A stretch of 64,000 bases of DNA from JAXGXJ01 sp963816155 (GCA_963816155.1 CAWFJE010000002.1:186001-250000); one strand, 5' to 3'. Positions 1 to 8,928 are shown, numbered from the stretch's first letter. The notes: generated by a model not told the origin, from the sequence alone. Made by a program: numbers and translations.

Positions 1-2196
1 GTCCTGGCCAGCATCCAGAAGATGATCAAAGCCCCCGATGGGACCCTGCGCATCATCGTCCAGGGCATCAGACGCATCACCATCGATCGCTACACGGCCG
101 AGGAGCCGTACCTCGTCGCCGAGGTGAGCGATCTGCCCGACGTGGTCGAGGAAGGCACTGAGCTCGAGGCTCTGCAGCGCAACCTGGTATCGGTGTACAC
201 GCAGATCATCCAGTTGGTCCCCAACCTTCCCGACGAGCTGGAGATGGCGGCGGCCAACATCGACGACCCGTCGGCGCTGGGCTACTTCATCGCCTCGACC
301 ATGCGCCTGAAGGCCGAGGAGAAGCAGGAACTACTCCAGGAGGTGGAGGTCTCCAAGCGCCTGCGCCGTCTCACCGGGTTCATGAGCCGGGAGCTCGAGG
401 TACTCCAACTGGGCTCCAAGATCCAGGACCAGGTCCAATCAGAGATGGACAAGAACCAGCGCGAGTACTTCCTGCGCCAGCAGCTGAAGGCCATCCAGGA
501 CGAGCTGGGAGAGACAGACGAGACCCAAGCGGAGACGAACGAGTTGCGCGACCGCCTGGAGGAGGCCCAGCTTCCCGAAGAGGTGGACAAACAGGCCCGG
601 AGAGAGCTCGACCGTCTGGCGAAACTACCTCCCGCGGCAGCTGAGTACGGGGTGATCCGTACCTATCTGGACTGGATCCTCTCCCTTCCCTGGTCGACCT
701 TCTCAGAGGACGACCTCGATATCCCCCACGCCCGCACCATCCTCGACGAGGACCACTACGACCTGGAGGACGTCAAGGACCGCATCCTCGAGTTCTTGGC
801 AGTACAGAAGCTCAAGAGCGGGGTCTCCGGCCCCATCCTGTGCTTCGCGGGCCCCCCCGGAGTGGGGAAGACCAGCCTAGGCAAGAGCATCGCCCGGGCC
901 ATGGGCAGGAAGTTCATCCGCATCAGCGTGGGCGGAGTGCGCGACGAGTCCGAGATCCGCGGCCACCGGCGCACCTACGTGGGCGCGATGCCGGGCACCA
1001 TCATACGGGCCCTGCGCGATGCCGGCAGCAGCAACCCCGTCTTCATGATCGATGAGATAGACAAGATGGGCTCCGACTGGCGTGGCGACCCGTCGAGCGC
1101 GATGCTCGAGGTCCTGGATCCCGAGCAGAACAGCAGCTTCAGGGACCACTACCTCGACCTGCCCTTCGACCTCTCCCGAGTGATGTTCGTCTGTACGGCC
1201 AACATGCTCGACACCATCCCCGGGCCGCTGCGCGATCGCATGGAGATCATCTCCATCGCCGGCTACACCCAGGAGGACAAGCTCCACATCGCGCGACGCT
1301 ACCTGGTACCCCGCCAGATCGACCGTAACGGTCTGAGTGAGGGTCAGCTGGAGTTGACCGACGAGGCCCTACGAACAGTCATCGAGAACTACACCCGTGA
1401 GGCCGGCGTCAGGAATCTCGAGCGCGAGATCGGTACCGTGGCCCGCAAGTTCGCACGCATGGTGGCCGAGGAAGAAAAAGAGACCCTTGTGGTCGATTGC
1501 GAGCAGGTCCCTGATTTCCTTGGCAAGAAGAAGGTCTTCCGGGAGACCAAGCGCCGCACAAGCGACCCCGGAGTGTCCACAGGCCTGGCCTGGACGCCGA
1601 CGGGAGGCGACATCCTCTTCATCGAAGCCCGGGCCATGCCTGGCACCGGCCGTCTCATCCTCACGGGCCAACTGGGCGACGTCATGAAGGAATCGGCCCA
1701 AGCGGCCCTCACGGTGATACGCAGCATCGCGGACAAGCTGAATGCAGACGCGGAGTTCTTCCAGAAGCACGATATCCACGTGCACGTCCCGGCGGGCGCC
1801 GTACCCAAAGACGGCCCCTCGGCGGGTGTGGCTATGACGATAGCCCTGGCCAGCATGATCTCAGGACGCCCCGTGGACCCGGCGTCGGCCATGACCGGCG
1901 AAGTGACTCTTACCGGTCAGGTATTGCCTGTGGGCGGGATCAAGGAGAAGGTGCTGGCCGCCCGGGCCGCCGGCATAACCCGGGTGTTCCTACCCGATCG
2001 CAACGAGGCCGATATCGCCGAGATCCGCGGAGACGATGTGCTGAGCGGGATCGAGTTCGTGTATGCCGACCATGTGAGCACCGTGCTCGATCAGGTGATG
2101 GACGAGAGCAAGAAGCCCCGGAACGGCAAGAAGGTTCGCACGGCCAAGAGAGCGGCCCCACGCGCGAAAACGGCTCCGGACGGCAAGATGACCTGA
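1..2196 (+). CDS. lon: ATP-dependent protease Lon, 5' end cut by window
   Basis: Lon is a cytosolic hexameric AAA+ serine protease that degrades misfolded and regulatory proteins. The frame is open from base 1, so the true start lies upstream; 731 residues are visible. In order: the end of the N-terminal substrate-binding domain (ending in a long charged helix), the AAA+ module with Walker A GPPGVGKT near residue 284 and Walker B VFMIDEIDK, and the protease domain with the catalytic serine in PKDGPSAGVAM (near residue 607) and the catalytic lysine in the GIKEK motif (near 648). The last ~25 residues are a Lys/Ala/Arg-rich tail beyond the usual Lon end. The family call is secure; only the N-terminus is missing. 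It is convergent with the next operon. Confidence 0.97.
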   Translation, partial: VLASIQKMIKAPDGTLRIIVQGIRRITIDRYTAEEPYLVAEVSDLPDVVEEGTELEALQRNLVSVYTQIIQLVPNLPDELEMAAANIDDPSALGYFIASTMRLKAEEKQELLQEVEVSKRLRRLTGFMSRELEVLQLGSKIQDQVQSEMDKNQREYFLRQQLKAIQDELGETDETQAETNELRDRLEEAQLPEEVDKQARRELDRLAKLPPAAAEYGVIRTYLDWILSLPWSTFSEDDLDIPHARTILDEDHYDLEDVKDRILEFLAVQKLKSGVSGPILCFAGPPGVGKTSLGKSIARAMGRKFIRISVGGVRDESEIRGHRRTYVGAMPGTIIRALRDAGSSNPVFMIDEIDKMGSDWRGDPSSAMLEVLDPEQNSSFRDHYLDLPFDLSRVMFVCTANMLDTIPGPLRDRMEIISIAGYTQEDKLHIARRYLVPRQIDRNGLSEGQLELTDEALRTVIENYTREAGVRNLEREIGTVARKFARMVAEEEKETLVVDCEQVPDFLGKKKVFRETKRRTSDPGVSTGLAWTPTGGDILFIEARAMPGTGRLILTGQLGDVMKESAQAALTVIRSIADKLNADAEFFQKHDIHVHVPAGAVPKDGPSAGVAMTIALASMISGRPVDPASAMTGEVTLTGQVLPVGGIKEKVLAARAAGITRVFLPDRNEADIAEIRGDDVLSGIEFVYADHVSTVLDQVMDESKKPRNGKKVRTAKRAAPRAKTAPDGKMT

Positions 2197-2247
2197 GGAA
2201 GCTCGCCTCTGGGGCCCGCCCCGAACCGGCCTCAGGAAGGCGGGGGA

Positions 2248-2661
2248 TCAGCCCTTGCGCAGGCGCTGCGAGGCCGCGCGACGCAGGCGAGCGGCCTCGC
2301 GCACAGGTAGCGACTCGCTCAACTTGATGAGTACATCAGGAGGCACGCGATCATCAAGAGCCACCATGACGGCGTGGAACGCCCGCGTGGCCTCTTCGCG
2401 AGCCTGATAGGAGCCCGCCTTCTGCACGGCGAGGGCGAAAGCCTCCATCTGGTCTTTGACCACGCGACTCTTGTCGGTCACAAGGTCGCGTACGCTGTAA
2501 CCCAGCTTGTAATCAAGCAGATCGCTCGGTCGGACATGTGTGACCCTCTGCAAGATGCGCAGCAGGCCACTCCAGATAATGCGCGTGGCAGGATAGCGCC
2601 GATACCTCGCCCTGCGCGGTCTCGACCCCAGTACGACTGCTCCCGAAACGTTACTCGACAC
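2248..2661 (-). CDS. uncharacterised 137-residue protein
   Basis: I do not recognise this protein. It starts at GTG 2661 behind a G-rich stretch (GGGGGA) that may act as a ribosome binding site. Residues 1-25 are basic (RPRRARYRRYP). A mixed helical segment with LLDYKLGYSVRDLVTDKSR follows, then a probably helical C-terminus ending ARLRRAASQRLRKG. No signal peptide or membrane segment is evident. It is the last gene of the minus-strand run that carries the AMMECR1/radical SAM genes, about 100 bases after the AMMECR1 stop. It may be co-transcribed with them, but a shared function cannot be claimed. Codon use resembles its neighbours, so it is probably a real gene. Confidence 0.6.
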   Translation of the reverse strand: MSSNVSGAVVLGSRPRRARYRRYPATRIIWSGLLRILQRVTHVRPSDLLDYKLGYSVRDLVTDKSRVVKDQMEAFALAVQKAGSYQAREEATRAFHAVMVALDDRVPPDVLIKLSESLPVREAARLRRAASQRLRKG

Positions 2662-2759
2662 GGGTGGTCCCCCATCGACGGTAGTTGCTGTGTGGTGACA
2701 TCATAACCCAGCTTGGTGAAGCTGCAAAGGACGGACCGCCACCGACCCGACGCGCCTCC

Positions 2760-3296
2760 TCAATGGTGTCTTTCCACTCGGAAGCGGAGGAGACGATAAC
2801 GATCACGCCGCGGGTCGATGCCACCCTTGCGGCACGTGATGTCCACCTGCTGCTCGACGGTGTCCACGCCCTCGAGATCGGGCAGGAGGAGCGCGCGGCG
2901 ACCGTCGGCGGCCTCCACTATCAGACCGTACTCCTTGGGGTCGAGATACTCGCTGCTCGGAACCTCCTCCGCGGGGCCGAGAACGTCCACCGAGATGTCG
3001 AGGAGGGGAAGCTCCGAGGCCGCGAGGGGCATGAAGCGAGGATCGCGAGTCGCAGCGCTGATGGCGTTCCCGACGATCTCCTCCTCGATGCTGGGCTGAG
3101 TAGGTTCCAGGGTACCGATGCACCCCCGCAGGGAACCATCGTCGAGATGCAGCGAGACGAAGACGCCGGCCCTTCTCGGCTCCAGCCCGGGGATCTCTTC
3201 GGGCTCGATCACCCTGCGGCCGGTGACATAGGCCTCGATCGCCTTGGCGGCCAGCACGACCAGCGGATCGGGGGAGCTCCGCACCACCTTGCTCAC
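2760..3296 (-). CDS. amrA: AMMECR1 domain protein (AmmeMemoRadiSam system protein A)
   Basis: AMMECR1-family protein of 178 residues. The family is conserved from bacteria to humans and its molecular role is unsettled. Family signatures are GVFVSLHLDDGSLRGCIG in the middle and SAATRDPRFMPL about 30 residues later. The start is taken at GTG 3296 because it overlaps the stop of the upstream gene as GTGA, which implies translational coupling; a longer open frame upstream only covers the neighbour in another frame. In many bacteria this domain is fused behind a LigB-type domain. Here the two are separate, overlapping genes. Together with the radical SAM gene this is a typical AmmeMemoRadiSam cluster. 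Confidence 0.9.
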   Translation of the reverse strand: MSKVVRSSPDPLVVLAAKAIEAYVTGRRVIEPEEIPGLEPRRAGVFVSLHLDDGSLRGCIGTLEPTQPSIEEEIVGNAISAATRDPRFMPLAASELPLLDISVDVLGPAEEVPSSEYLDPKEYGLIVEAADGRRALLLPDLEGVDTVEQQVDITCRKGGIDPRRDRYRLLRFRVERHH

Positions 3297-4165
3297 GTCG
3301 TCACCTCCGCCTGGCTGGGAGTCGAGGGTCCCACGTCCGCCCGCGCCAAATCGACTTCCCCCACCAGGTATCCCACCCCGAAGGGACCTTCGTAGGAGAG
3401 AAGGTGGTTCCTCGTACGGACTCCCGTCTTCTCGACCGCCTGGACGATCCCGGAGAGCACGGCCAACGAACGGTAGCCACACTCCCCAGCCGCTTCGACG
3501 ATGCGAGGCTCGATACTGAGGAGGGCATCCCAGTCGCCGGCTGCGAAGGCATCGGCTACGGCCCGGTCGAACTCGGCTCCCCGAGGGTCGAACCCTGCCG
3601 GAGCACCACGCAGGAGGCGATGGCTGAGGTCGCTGCTGGCCACGTAGAGAGCCCGTTTGGGACTCGCCTCCAGCACCCGGCCTATGGCCTCTCCGAAGCG
3701 GATGTGCTCTTCAAGGCTGAGGTAGGAGAACGATAGCGACACCAACTTGGGTAGGGGCTGCAGCCCGGAGGCCAGGAAGTGCAGAGGCACCATGATGCCG
3801 TGGTCCAGATCGACGATCTCGCCGGGCGACGCGGTGGCCGCGGCGGGGATGCCGCGGGCCACGGTTTCTTCCATGAGAGCCCGGGCCAGGTCGTCGTCGC
3901 CACCGGTCTCCAGACGGACTTGAGGCGCGCGAAAGTAGGCCAGAGAGCCCCTGAAGGTCGAGGCCAGAGATATGCCCATCTGGTGCCGCGCAAGCGGGCT
4001 GTGCGGAGAAAGAAGGACGATGGTGTCGGGGTCGAGAAGCGCCGCCTTCCTGCCCAGGGCGCGCATAGACTGCAGGGTCGCATCTACGTGCTGTACCTCC
4101 GCTCCCCCCACTTCGGGAATGACGATGGGGGGATGCGGCATTGCGAAACAGCCGATAAGAGTCAT
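3293..4165 (-). CDS. LigB/MEMO-like class III extradiol dioxygenase superfamily protein
   Basis: 290-residue protein that begins with the conserved stretch CFAMPHPPIVIPEVGG, typical of the LigB-type domain often fused in front of AMMECR1. A second histidine motif, LLSPHSPL, lies near residue 52. Family members fold like extradiol dioxygenases and MEMO. The usual His metal ligands may be present, but a dioxygenase reaction is not established for this branch. The start ATG 4165 places the PHPP motif where the family has it. The gene lies 43 bases after the radical SAM stop and overlaps the AMMECR1 start by four bases. It could equally be labelled AmmeMemoRadiSam system protein B, although it lacks the FYP motif I would expect in classical MEMO. 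Confidence 0.8.
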   Translation of the reverse strand: MTLIGCFAMPHPPIVIPEVGGAEVQHVDATLQSMRALGRKAALLDPDTIVLLSPHSPLARHQMGISLASTFRGSLAYFRAPQVRLETGGDDDLARALMEETVARGIPAAATASPGEIVDLDHGIMVPLHFLASGLQPLPKLVSLSFSYLSLEEHIRFGEAIGRVLEASPKRALYVASSDLSHRLLRGAPAGFDPRGAEFDRAVADAFAAGDWDALLSIEPRIVEAAGECGYRSLAVLSGIVQAVEKTGVRTRNHLLSYEGPFGVGYLVGEVDLARADVGPSTPSQAEVTT

Positions 4166-4208
4166 CCTTCAACCTCCCTGGTCAGGCCGACGGCTCCGCC
4201 GGCCGCCG

Positions 4209-5261
4209 TCATGGACCGGACACTCCGTCCAGCACCCCGGCTATCGGGCTCCCGCAGGCCGGGCACCGGCCAGCGCGGATCCGGTCGTCGTGCACAGTGA
4301 ATCCTCTCCTATCCAGGATGACTTCTCCACACGCGGGGCATTCCGTGCACTCCGACGAGTGACCGGGAACGTTGCCGCCGTACACGTAACGCAGACCTTC
4401 CTCGCGGCCGATGCGTAGCGCTCCTTCGATCGAAGATGGGGCGGTGGAGGGCACGTCCTGCAGCTGGTACATAGGGTGAAAGCGCGACACATGCCAAGGG
4501 ATGTCGAGCGACACCGATGCCAAGAAGGCCGCCAATGCGTGCAGTTCCTCCTCGGCGTCATTGCGGCCGGGAATAAGCAGGGTGGTCACCTCCAACCACA
4601 CGCCCATCTGGTGAAGCCGGCGGATGGAGTCGAGCACCGGCTTGAGATGGGCGCCCGCCATCGTGCGGTAGAAGTCATCGCTGAAGGCCTTGAGGTCCAC
4701 GTTGGCCGCATGCAGATCGCCGTCGATGTCGGCCAGCATCTCTTTGGTCATATAGCCATTGGTCACGAACACATTCTTTAGGCCCGTGGCAGCGCCCAGC
4801 CGAGCCACGTCGCGCGCGTATTCATAGAAGATGGTGGGTTCGGTGTAGGTGTAAGAGATGCTACGACAGCCGCTATTCAGCGCCGCCGCAACCACGTCTT
4901 CCGGTGTGCTGAAGCGTCCGCTGATTCGCCCTTGGTCCCGGGGCATCTGACTTATCTCCGCGTTCTGGCAGAAGCGGCACGTGAGATTGCAGCCCACCGT
5001 CGCGATGGAATAGCTGAGGCTTCCGGGTAGAAAATGGAAGAGCGGCTTCTTCTCGATGGGATCGACCGCGTTGGAGATGAGGCAGCCGTAGACCAGCGTG
5101 TAGAGGACACCGTCCCGGTTCTGTCTCACGCCGCAGAGGCCGAAGTCACCCGGATCGATGCGGCAATGGTGAGCGCAAAGAAAACAGTGGACCCGCCCGG
5201 GCGTCCGCCACTCCTCCCACAGAACCGCCCTCACGGGCTCCACCGAGCCGATACGGCTCAC
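4209..5261 (-). CDS. amrS: AmmeMemoRadiSam system radical SAM enzyme
   Basis: Radical SAM protein of about 350 residues. The 4Fe-4S binding motif CNLTCRFC follows an N-terminal zinc/cysteine region (CFLCAHHCRI) and the stretch ISNAVDPIEKKPLFHF, which is characteristic of the AmrS/pyruvate-formate-lyase-activating-like family. The C-terminus carries two CxxC pairs (ECPACGE and RCPACGS), a rubredoxin-like knuckle. The start is GTG 5261: a GGGAGGT ribosome binding site lies 7 bases upstream, and the open frame further upstream has no family similarity. The substrate is unknown in this family. Neighbours are the LigB-like and AMMECR1 genes downstream and a PHP phosphoesterase upstream. Confidence 0.92.
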   Translation of the reverse strand: MSRIGSVEPVRAVLWEEWRTPGRVHCFLCAHHCRIDPGDFGLCGVRQNRDGVLYTLVYGCLISNAVDPIEKKPLFHFLPGSLSYSIATVGCNLTCRFCQNAEISQMPRDQGRISGRFSTPEDVVAAALNSGCRSISYTYTEPTIFYEYARDVARLGAATGLKNVFVTNGYMTKEMLADIDGDLHAANVDLKAFSDDFYRTMAGAHLKPVLDSIRRLHQMGVWLEVTTLLIPGRNDAEEELHALAAFLASVSLDIPWHVSRFHPMYQLQDVPSTAPSSIEGALRIGREEGLRYVYGGNVPGHSSECTECPACGEVILDRRGFTVHDDRIRAGRCPACGSPIAGVLDGVSGP

Positions 5262-5361
5262 GGTATCGACCTCCCGGCCGGCTGCAGCCCGGCCCTCTTG
5301 GCCCCTCGCGTTCGCGTGTAGCCTCTGTTTACCCGGTGGGGGAAGAGGCAAACAGCGTCCA

Positions 5362-6069
5362 TCAGGACCGGGACGGTAGTCTCCGGCGCAGACGGGTGAC
5401 GGGCGATAGGCCTTGAAAGCCCCAATTGAGCATGTACTCACGCGAGCGCAGACCGTGCTCCAGTCGCCCCTCGGCAACGAGGGCGACGAGCGTCTCCGGA
5501 GTGGGGAGTTCCGCCACGACCACGTACGCGATACCCACTTCCGGCGCCCTGTGTGCGTCACTGCCGGCGCCGGCAGGCTTCATCGTCTCGCGCGCGAGTG
5601 CCGCTGCTTTGGCCGCCACCCGCGGTCCGAGCGAGCGCCCGTTAACTACCTCGATGATGTCGGCCAGTTGGGCAGCCCGCAGACGTGCCCGAGCCGAGAT
5701 CGCCCCCCGGCGCAGACGGTCGAACGGATGAGGGAGGTATACCAGACCGCCTTGTTCTCTGATGCGGGCCACCGATTCTTCGAGAGAGAGTCCGGTGGGT
5801 ATATCCTCATGCACGTAGAGACCGATTATCTCCCCCACGTCGGTCGCCAACTCCATACCCGGGATAACCCGGGGCAGTCTGCTGTCGGCGAGCGCCAAGC
5901 GAAGAGCCGCCGCTCCGCCGCTGACCGTGTTATGGTCGGTCACCGCAAGGCAATCGATGCCTCGCGCCTTGGCCGCGGTGAGCAGGTCGGCGGGCGTCAG
6001 CACTCCATCCGAGGAGCACGAGGTGTGATTGTGGAGGTCCAGCTTGAAGCCGGAAGGGGACACGCTCAC
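5362..6069 (-). CDS. PHP domain metal-dependent phosphoesterase
   Basis: 235-residue PHP-domain protein. Metal-binding motifs are DLHNHTSCSSDG near residue 10, AVTDHNTVSG near 43, and GSDAHRAPEVG near 190. Stand-alone PHP proteins of this size include nucleoside-3',5'-bisphosphate phosphatases and other phosphoesterases; the substrate cannot be read from sequence. It starts with GTG 6069, overlapping the stop of the upstream small gene as GTGA, and so is translationally coupled to it. About 100 bases separate it from the radical SAM gene. It probably belongs to the same transcript, which begins at the promoter near 6313-6340. Confidence 0.88.
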   Translation of the reverse strand: MSVSPSGFKLDLHNHTSCSSDGVLTPADLLTAAKARGIDCLAVTDHNTVSGGAAALRLALADSRLPRVIPGMELATDVGEIIGLYVHEDIPTGLSLEESVARIREQGGLVYLPHPFDRLRRGAISARARLRAAQLADIIEVVNGRSLGPRVAAKAAALARETMKPAGAGSDAHRAPEVGIAYVVVAELPTPETLVALVAEGRLEHGLRSREYMLNWGFQGLSPVTRLRRRLPSRS

Positions 6070-6281
6070 ACGTCCGGGAACGAACCGCTCACCCGGCGGC
6101 GGCGGCGGTCACGTAGCAACCGCTGCTCGGCAATGGCGGGATCATCGACCGGTGAGCCCTCGCGGCGTTCGCTCTCACGGCGATCGATGATGATTTCCAC
6201 GCCTTCCACATTCTCGAAGCGCTTCTTGAACTCTTCGTAGTACTTCTCCGCCAGTTCGCGCGGGATCACGTAGTAGATCAA
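6066..6281 (-). CDS. small charged protein, 71 residues, TTG start
   Basis: Short, highly charged protein of unknown function. It starts LIYYVIPRELAEKYYEEF, continues with a second helix and ends in an Arg-rich tail with repeated ERR and DRR motifs. The start is taken at TTG 6281 because an excellent ribosome binding site (GGAGGTGG) lies 7 bases upstream; ATG 6317, which would overlap the presumed transcript start, is the alternative. It is the first gene of the AMMECR1/radical SAM/PHP operon and its stop overlaps the PHP gene start (GTGA). No membrane segment is seen. Related Arg-rich small proteins occur in several bacterial groups, but I can name no function. Confidence 0.6.
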   Translation of the reverse strand: MIYYVIPRELAEKYYEEFKKRFENVEGVEIIIDRRESERREGSPVDDPAIAEQRLLRDRRRRRVSGSFPDV

Positions 6282-6312
6282 CTCGTCACCACCTCCAAAG
6301 CGTCTAGGTACT

Positions 6313-6340
6313 ATCATAGTGTGTGGCCGGTCCATATCAA
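6313..6340 (-). promoter_or_regulatory. sigma70-type promoter of the PHP/AMMECR1 operon
   Basis: Read on the minus strand: -35 TTGATA (6340-6335), 16-base spacer, -10 TATGAT (6318-6313). The predicted transcript starts near 6306 and leads, after a GGAGGTGG ribosome binding site, to the TTG start at 6281. The -10 box is part of the palindrome ACTATCATAGT, so the same bases could serve the divergent kinase gene, although no good -35 is seen on that strand. Confidence 0.55.
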
Positions 6341-6368
6341 AGCGCCAGCGCGATTCGTAGGTAGGTCC

Positions 6369-8105
6369 ATGGCTGATACCACCGACCCGAACCAGAACGA
6401 ACAGAATGAAGAGGCTCCACTCCTCAAGAATCGCTACCGGCTGGGCCGGATTCTTGGGCGAGGCGGCATGTGCATCGTCTACCAGGCCTGGGACACCCGC
6501 TTGGAGCGCAACGTCGCCATCAAGCGCCTGGAGCCGCCGCTCAACGAAGATCCGCGCACCAGGGCGCGCTTCGACCGCGAAGGCCGGGCTCTTGCCCAAC
6601 TGTCCCATCCGAACGTGGTCACGCTCATCGACCGCGGCTCCACGGAGAGCGAGGACTACCTTGTCTTCGAATACGTCGAAGGACGGTCGCTCAAGGAGAT
6701 GACCCGTAGCGGTCCGCTACCTGTGGCCGAAGCGGGTCACATAGCGGGGCAGGTGGCCGAAGGGTTGGCGGCAGCGCACCTAGCCGGCATCGTCCACCGC
6801 GACGTCAAGCCTCAGAACATCCTCATCGACCGGCAGGGCCATGCCAAGGTCACCGACTTCGGTATCGCCACGGGGGCGGACTGGACAAGGGTGACGCGAG
6901 CCGGATCGATCATCGGCAGTGCCCGTTATATGTCGCCCGAACAGGTGCGCAGCAAACCGGTCGACGCCCGCTCCGACATCTACTCTCTGGGCGTGGTCAT
7001 GTACGAGATGCTCGCCGGGCGTCCCCCATTCGACGGCACCAGCATGCCGGAGATAGCACGCCAGCACCTCCACACCCCTCCTCCTCCCCTGGCCGAACTC
7101 CGCCCCGATCTGCCTCCCGGCCTCGAGAAGGTGGTCATGCGCTGCCTGGAGAAGGATCCTGGAGACCGTTTCGCTTCCATGAACGAGTTGCTGGGCGCGC
7201 TGACGGGCCTCGGACTGTACACCATCCAGAGAGAGCCCCAGGCCACCGCGGGACATCGCCGGCTGCTGAAACGAAGCGGTGAGGACGCGCGGCGCTCCAG
7301 CCACTCGCCGGGGGGCGCCTCCTATGATTCCGGCTCCCGGAACTCAGATGACTGGGGCGACGTGTATTCCGACAGGACCCACGCCCGCATCAAGGCCCAG
7401 AAGAAGCAGACGAGACAGCGCTGGATGGCGGCTATCGCCGTCGGGGTCATCGTCCTTGTGGTCGTCATCCTGGTCTGGATGGCCTTCAGCGGCGGCGGAG
7501 CCCCGGCCGTGGTGGGGCTCAGCCTCGACGAAGCCCAAGTGTTGGCCGAGGAGGCCGGCATGACTGTGGAGGTAGCGACTCAAGTGGCCACCTTCGACGA
7601 GGAGGCCGGGACCGTCCTGGAGCAAGACCCTATTCCCGACCAAAGCAGTGACGATGACGTCCTGCGTCTGACTGTGGCCAGAGAGCCGGAGCCGGTGAGG
7701 ATCGCCGAGATCAATGACTACGATCCCGAGGGTGACAACGAGGAGAATCCCGACCTCCTACCCAAGCTCACCGACGGCGAGACCACCTCGGGGTGGACCA
7801 CCGAGTTCTACCGCTCTGCCACCTTCGGCAGCATCGACAAGACGGGCGTGGGCTTGGAATTCACCCTGGATGGTGAGGCCTACATGATGGAGATCATCTC
7901 CCCGGTGGAGGGCTGGAAGGGCGAGTTGCTGCAGAAGGTGTCCTCTGGCCCAGCGGCTCGTCTCGCCACTCTGGATGGCAACACATCTCAGATCATCACT
8001 CTGCGCGAACCGCTGACGGACGGGCGCCTCTGGTTCACCGAGTTGGCCCAGTTGGGCGAGGACCGGTGGGGTGTGGACATCGCCGAACTGCGCTTCTATC
8101 GCTAG
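6369..8105 (+). CDS. membrane Ser/Thr protein kinase with PASTA and discoidin-like extracellular domains
   Basis: 578-residue PknB/Stk-type kinase. The catalytic domain spans about residues 20-285, with glycine loop GRGGMC, catalytic HRDVKPQN near 142 and DFG in VTDFGIATG near 163. A basic juxtamembrane linker follows, then one transmembrane segment (about 352-374). Outside the membrane come one PASTA-like repeat (about 378-440) and a final ~135-residue domain beginning near INDYDPEGDNEENPDL, which resembles the discoidin-like sugar-binding domain found in actinobacterial kinases and MviN-like proteins. ATG 6369 is chosen because AGGTAGGT precedes it and the upstream codons lack kinase character. 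Only one PASTA unit is present, against three or four in classical PknB. The stop TAG runs directly into a palindromic repeat remnant. Confidence 0.9.
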   Translation: MADTTDPNQNEQNEEAPLLKNRYRLGRILGRGGMCIVYQAWDTRLERNVAIKRLEPPLNEDPRTRARFDREGRALAQLSHPNVVTLIDRGSTESEDYLVFEYVEGRSLKEMTRSGPLPVAEAGHIAGQVAEGLAAAHLAGIVHRDVKPQNILIDRQGHAKVTDFGIATGADWTRVTRAGSIIGSARYMSPEQVRSKPVDARSDIYSLGVVMYEMLAGRPPFDGTSMPEIARQHLHTPPPPLAELRPDLPPGLEKVVMRCLEKDPGDRFASMNELLGALTGLGLYTIQREPQATAGHRRLLKRSGEDARRSSHSPGGASYDSGSRNSDDWGDVYSDRTHARIKAQKKQTRQRWMAAIAVGVIVLVVVILVWMAFSGGGAPAVVGLSLDEAQVLAEEAGMTVEVATQVATFDEEAGTVLEQDPIPDQSSDDDVLRLTVAREPEPVRIAEINDYDPEGDNEENPDLLPKLTDGETTSGWTTEFYRSATFGSIDKTGVGLEFTLDGEAYMMEIISPVEGWKGELLQKVSSGPAARLATLDGNTSQIITLREPLTDGRLWFTELAQLGEDRWGVDIAELRFYR

Positions 8106-8107
8106 CG

Positions 8108-8133
8108 GGCTGCTGAAAAGCGAAGCCCTGGCC
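8108..8133. repeat. truncated copy of the GGCTGCTGAA palindromic element
   Basis: The first ~26 bases match the left end of the elements at 21587 and 47375: GGCTGCTGAA, then AGCGAAGCC and TGGCC. The rest of the element and its right end are absent. It starts two bases after the kinase TAG stop and lies between convergent genes. The adjoining GCCCTGG (8125-8131) and CCAGGGC (8148-8154) can pair, so the junction may act as a terminator. Confidence 0.7.
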
Positions 8134-8139
8134 TCCCGA

Positions 8140-8928
8140 CTAGGCCACCAGGGCAAAACGGGCAATGCCGGCCCACCATAGCGTCAGCACCACTGCAGCC
8201 GTCACCAAGACGACCGCGGCGAGCATGAGCCAGTCAGCGGGCCTCACCACTATGCGCTCGCGATAACTGCGCTCAGGAAAAGCCCCAAAAGCCCGCGCGT
8301 CCATGGCCACAGCCACGCGACCGGCCTTGCGAACAGCCCCCGCCAGCAGGGGGATGGCCGAGCGACGAAGTCGCGACCATCCGTGCATCCAACCTCGTTG
8401 TTCCCGCACGCCGCGGACCCTCTGAGCGGCCTGGATGGTGCGATAGTCGCGCTGGAACAGCGGCAGCATCCGGTACCCCACCATGGTCCCGTAGGCGACG
8501 CGATAGTTGAGGTGGAGTTGATGGATGAGACTCAGGATCAGACGCTGCGGCGCGGTGGTCTTGATGAACACCAGCGAGAGAAGCGCAAAGCACAGCAGCC
8601 GGAGCCACAGGGTGGCCGCGGACCAGAGCGCGGGCCCGGTCACCTTGATCGGCCCCAGGTAGAAAAGCGCCTCCGCGGTATCGTTGTCCCTGCTAAAGAA
8701 GATGTTCGCCAGCAGGATGGCCACCCCGGCCACCAGGAAGACGGAGAGAGGCCTGAGTTGGCTGCCTAGGGACAGGCGACCGCACAGCCGGCCGCACAAG
8801 AGGATGAGCACGAAGATGACGGCAGGCGTCACCGGGTCGAAGACGAAGGTGAGGGTGAGCGCCACGAGGACCACGGCAAGCAGTTTGATGACCGGGTTAC
8901 GACGCTCGAGCAGGCTTTCACCCACCAT
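8140..8928 (-). CDS. ykoC: ECF transporter T component, YkoC-like
   Basis: 262-residue integral membrane protein of the CbiQ/EcfT family. It couples the ATPase subunits to the substrate-binding S component. It has several hydrophobic helices and the cytoplasmic coupling motif AQRVRGVREQRG near residue 167, plus a second Ala-Arg-Gly-like stretch, MDARAFGAFPERSYR. ATG 8928 is chosen because it overlaps the stop of the ATPase gene (TGATG) and precedes the family start SLLERRNPVIKL. It is the last gene of the TPP-riboswitch operon thiN-ykoF-ykoE-ykoD-ykoC, so the substrate is probably thiamine or its pyrimidine moiety, as for the Bacillus YkoFEDC system. Confidence 0.9.
   Translation of the reverse strand: MVGESLLERRNPVIKLLAVVLVALTLTFVFDPVTPAVIFVLILLCGRLCGRLSLGSQLRPLSVFLVAGVAILLANIFFSRDNDTAEALFYLGPIKVTGPALWSAATLWLRLLCFALLSLVFIKTTAPQRLILSLIHQLHLNYRVAYGTMVGYRMLPLFQRDYRTIQAAQRVRGVREQRGWMHGWSRLRRSAIPLLAGAVRKAGRVAVAMDARAFGAFPERSYRERIVVRPADWLMLAAVVLVTAAVVLTLWWAGIARFALVA

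Noticed and set aside
2213..2246. GGCCCGCC / GGCGGG hairpin between lon and the next gene as a terminator
   Set aside because: Short stem, long loop and no U-run; too weak to list.
3293..4165. Calling this gene amrB/MEMO proper
   Set aside because: The start motif is that of LigB-type domains fused to AMMECR1, and the typical MEMO FYP motif is not seen.
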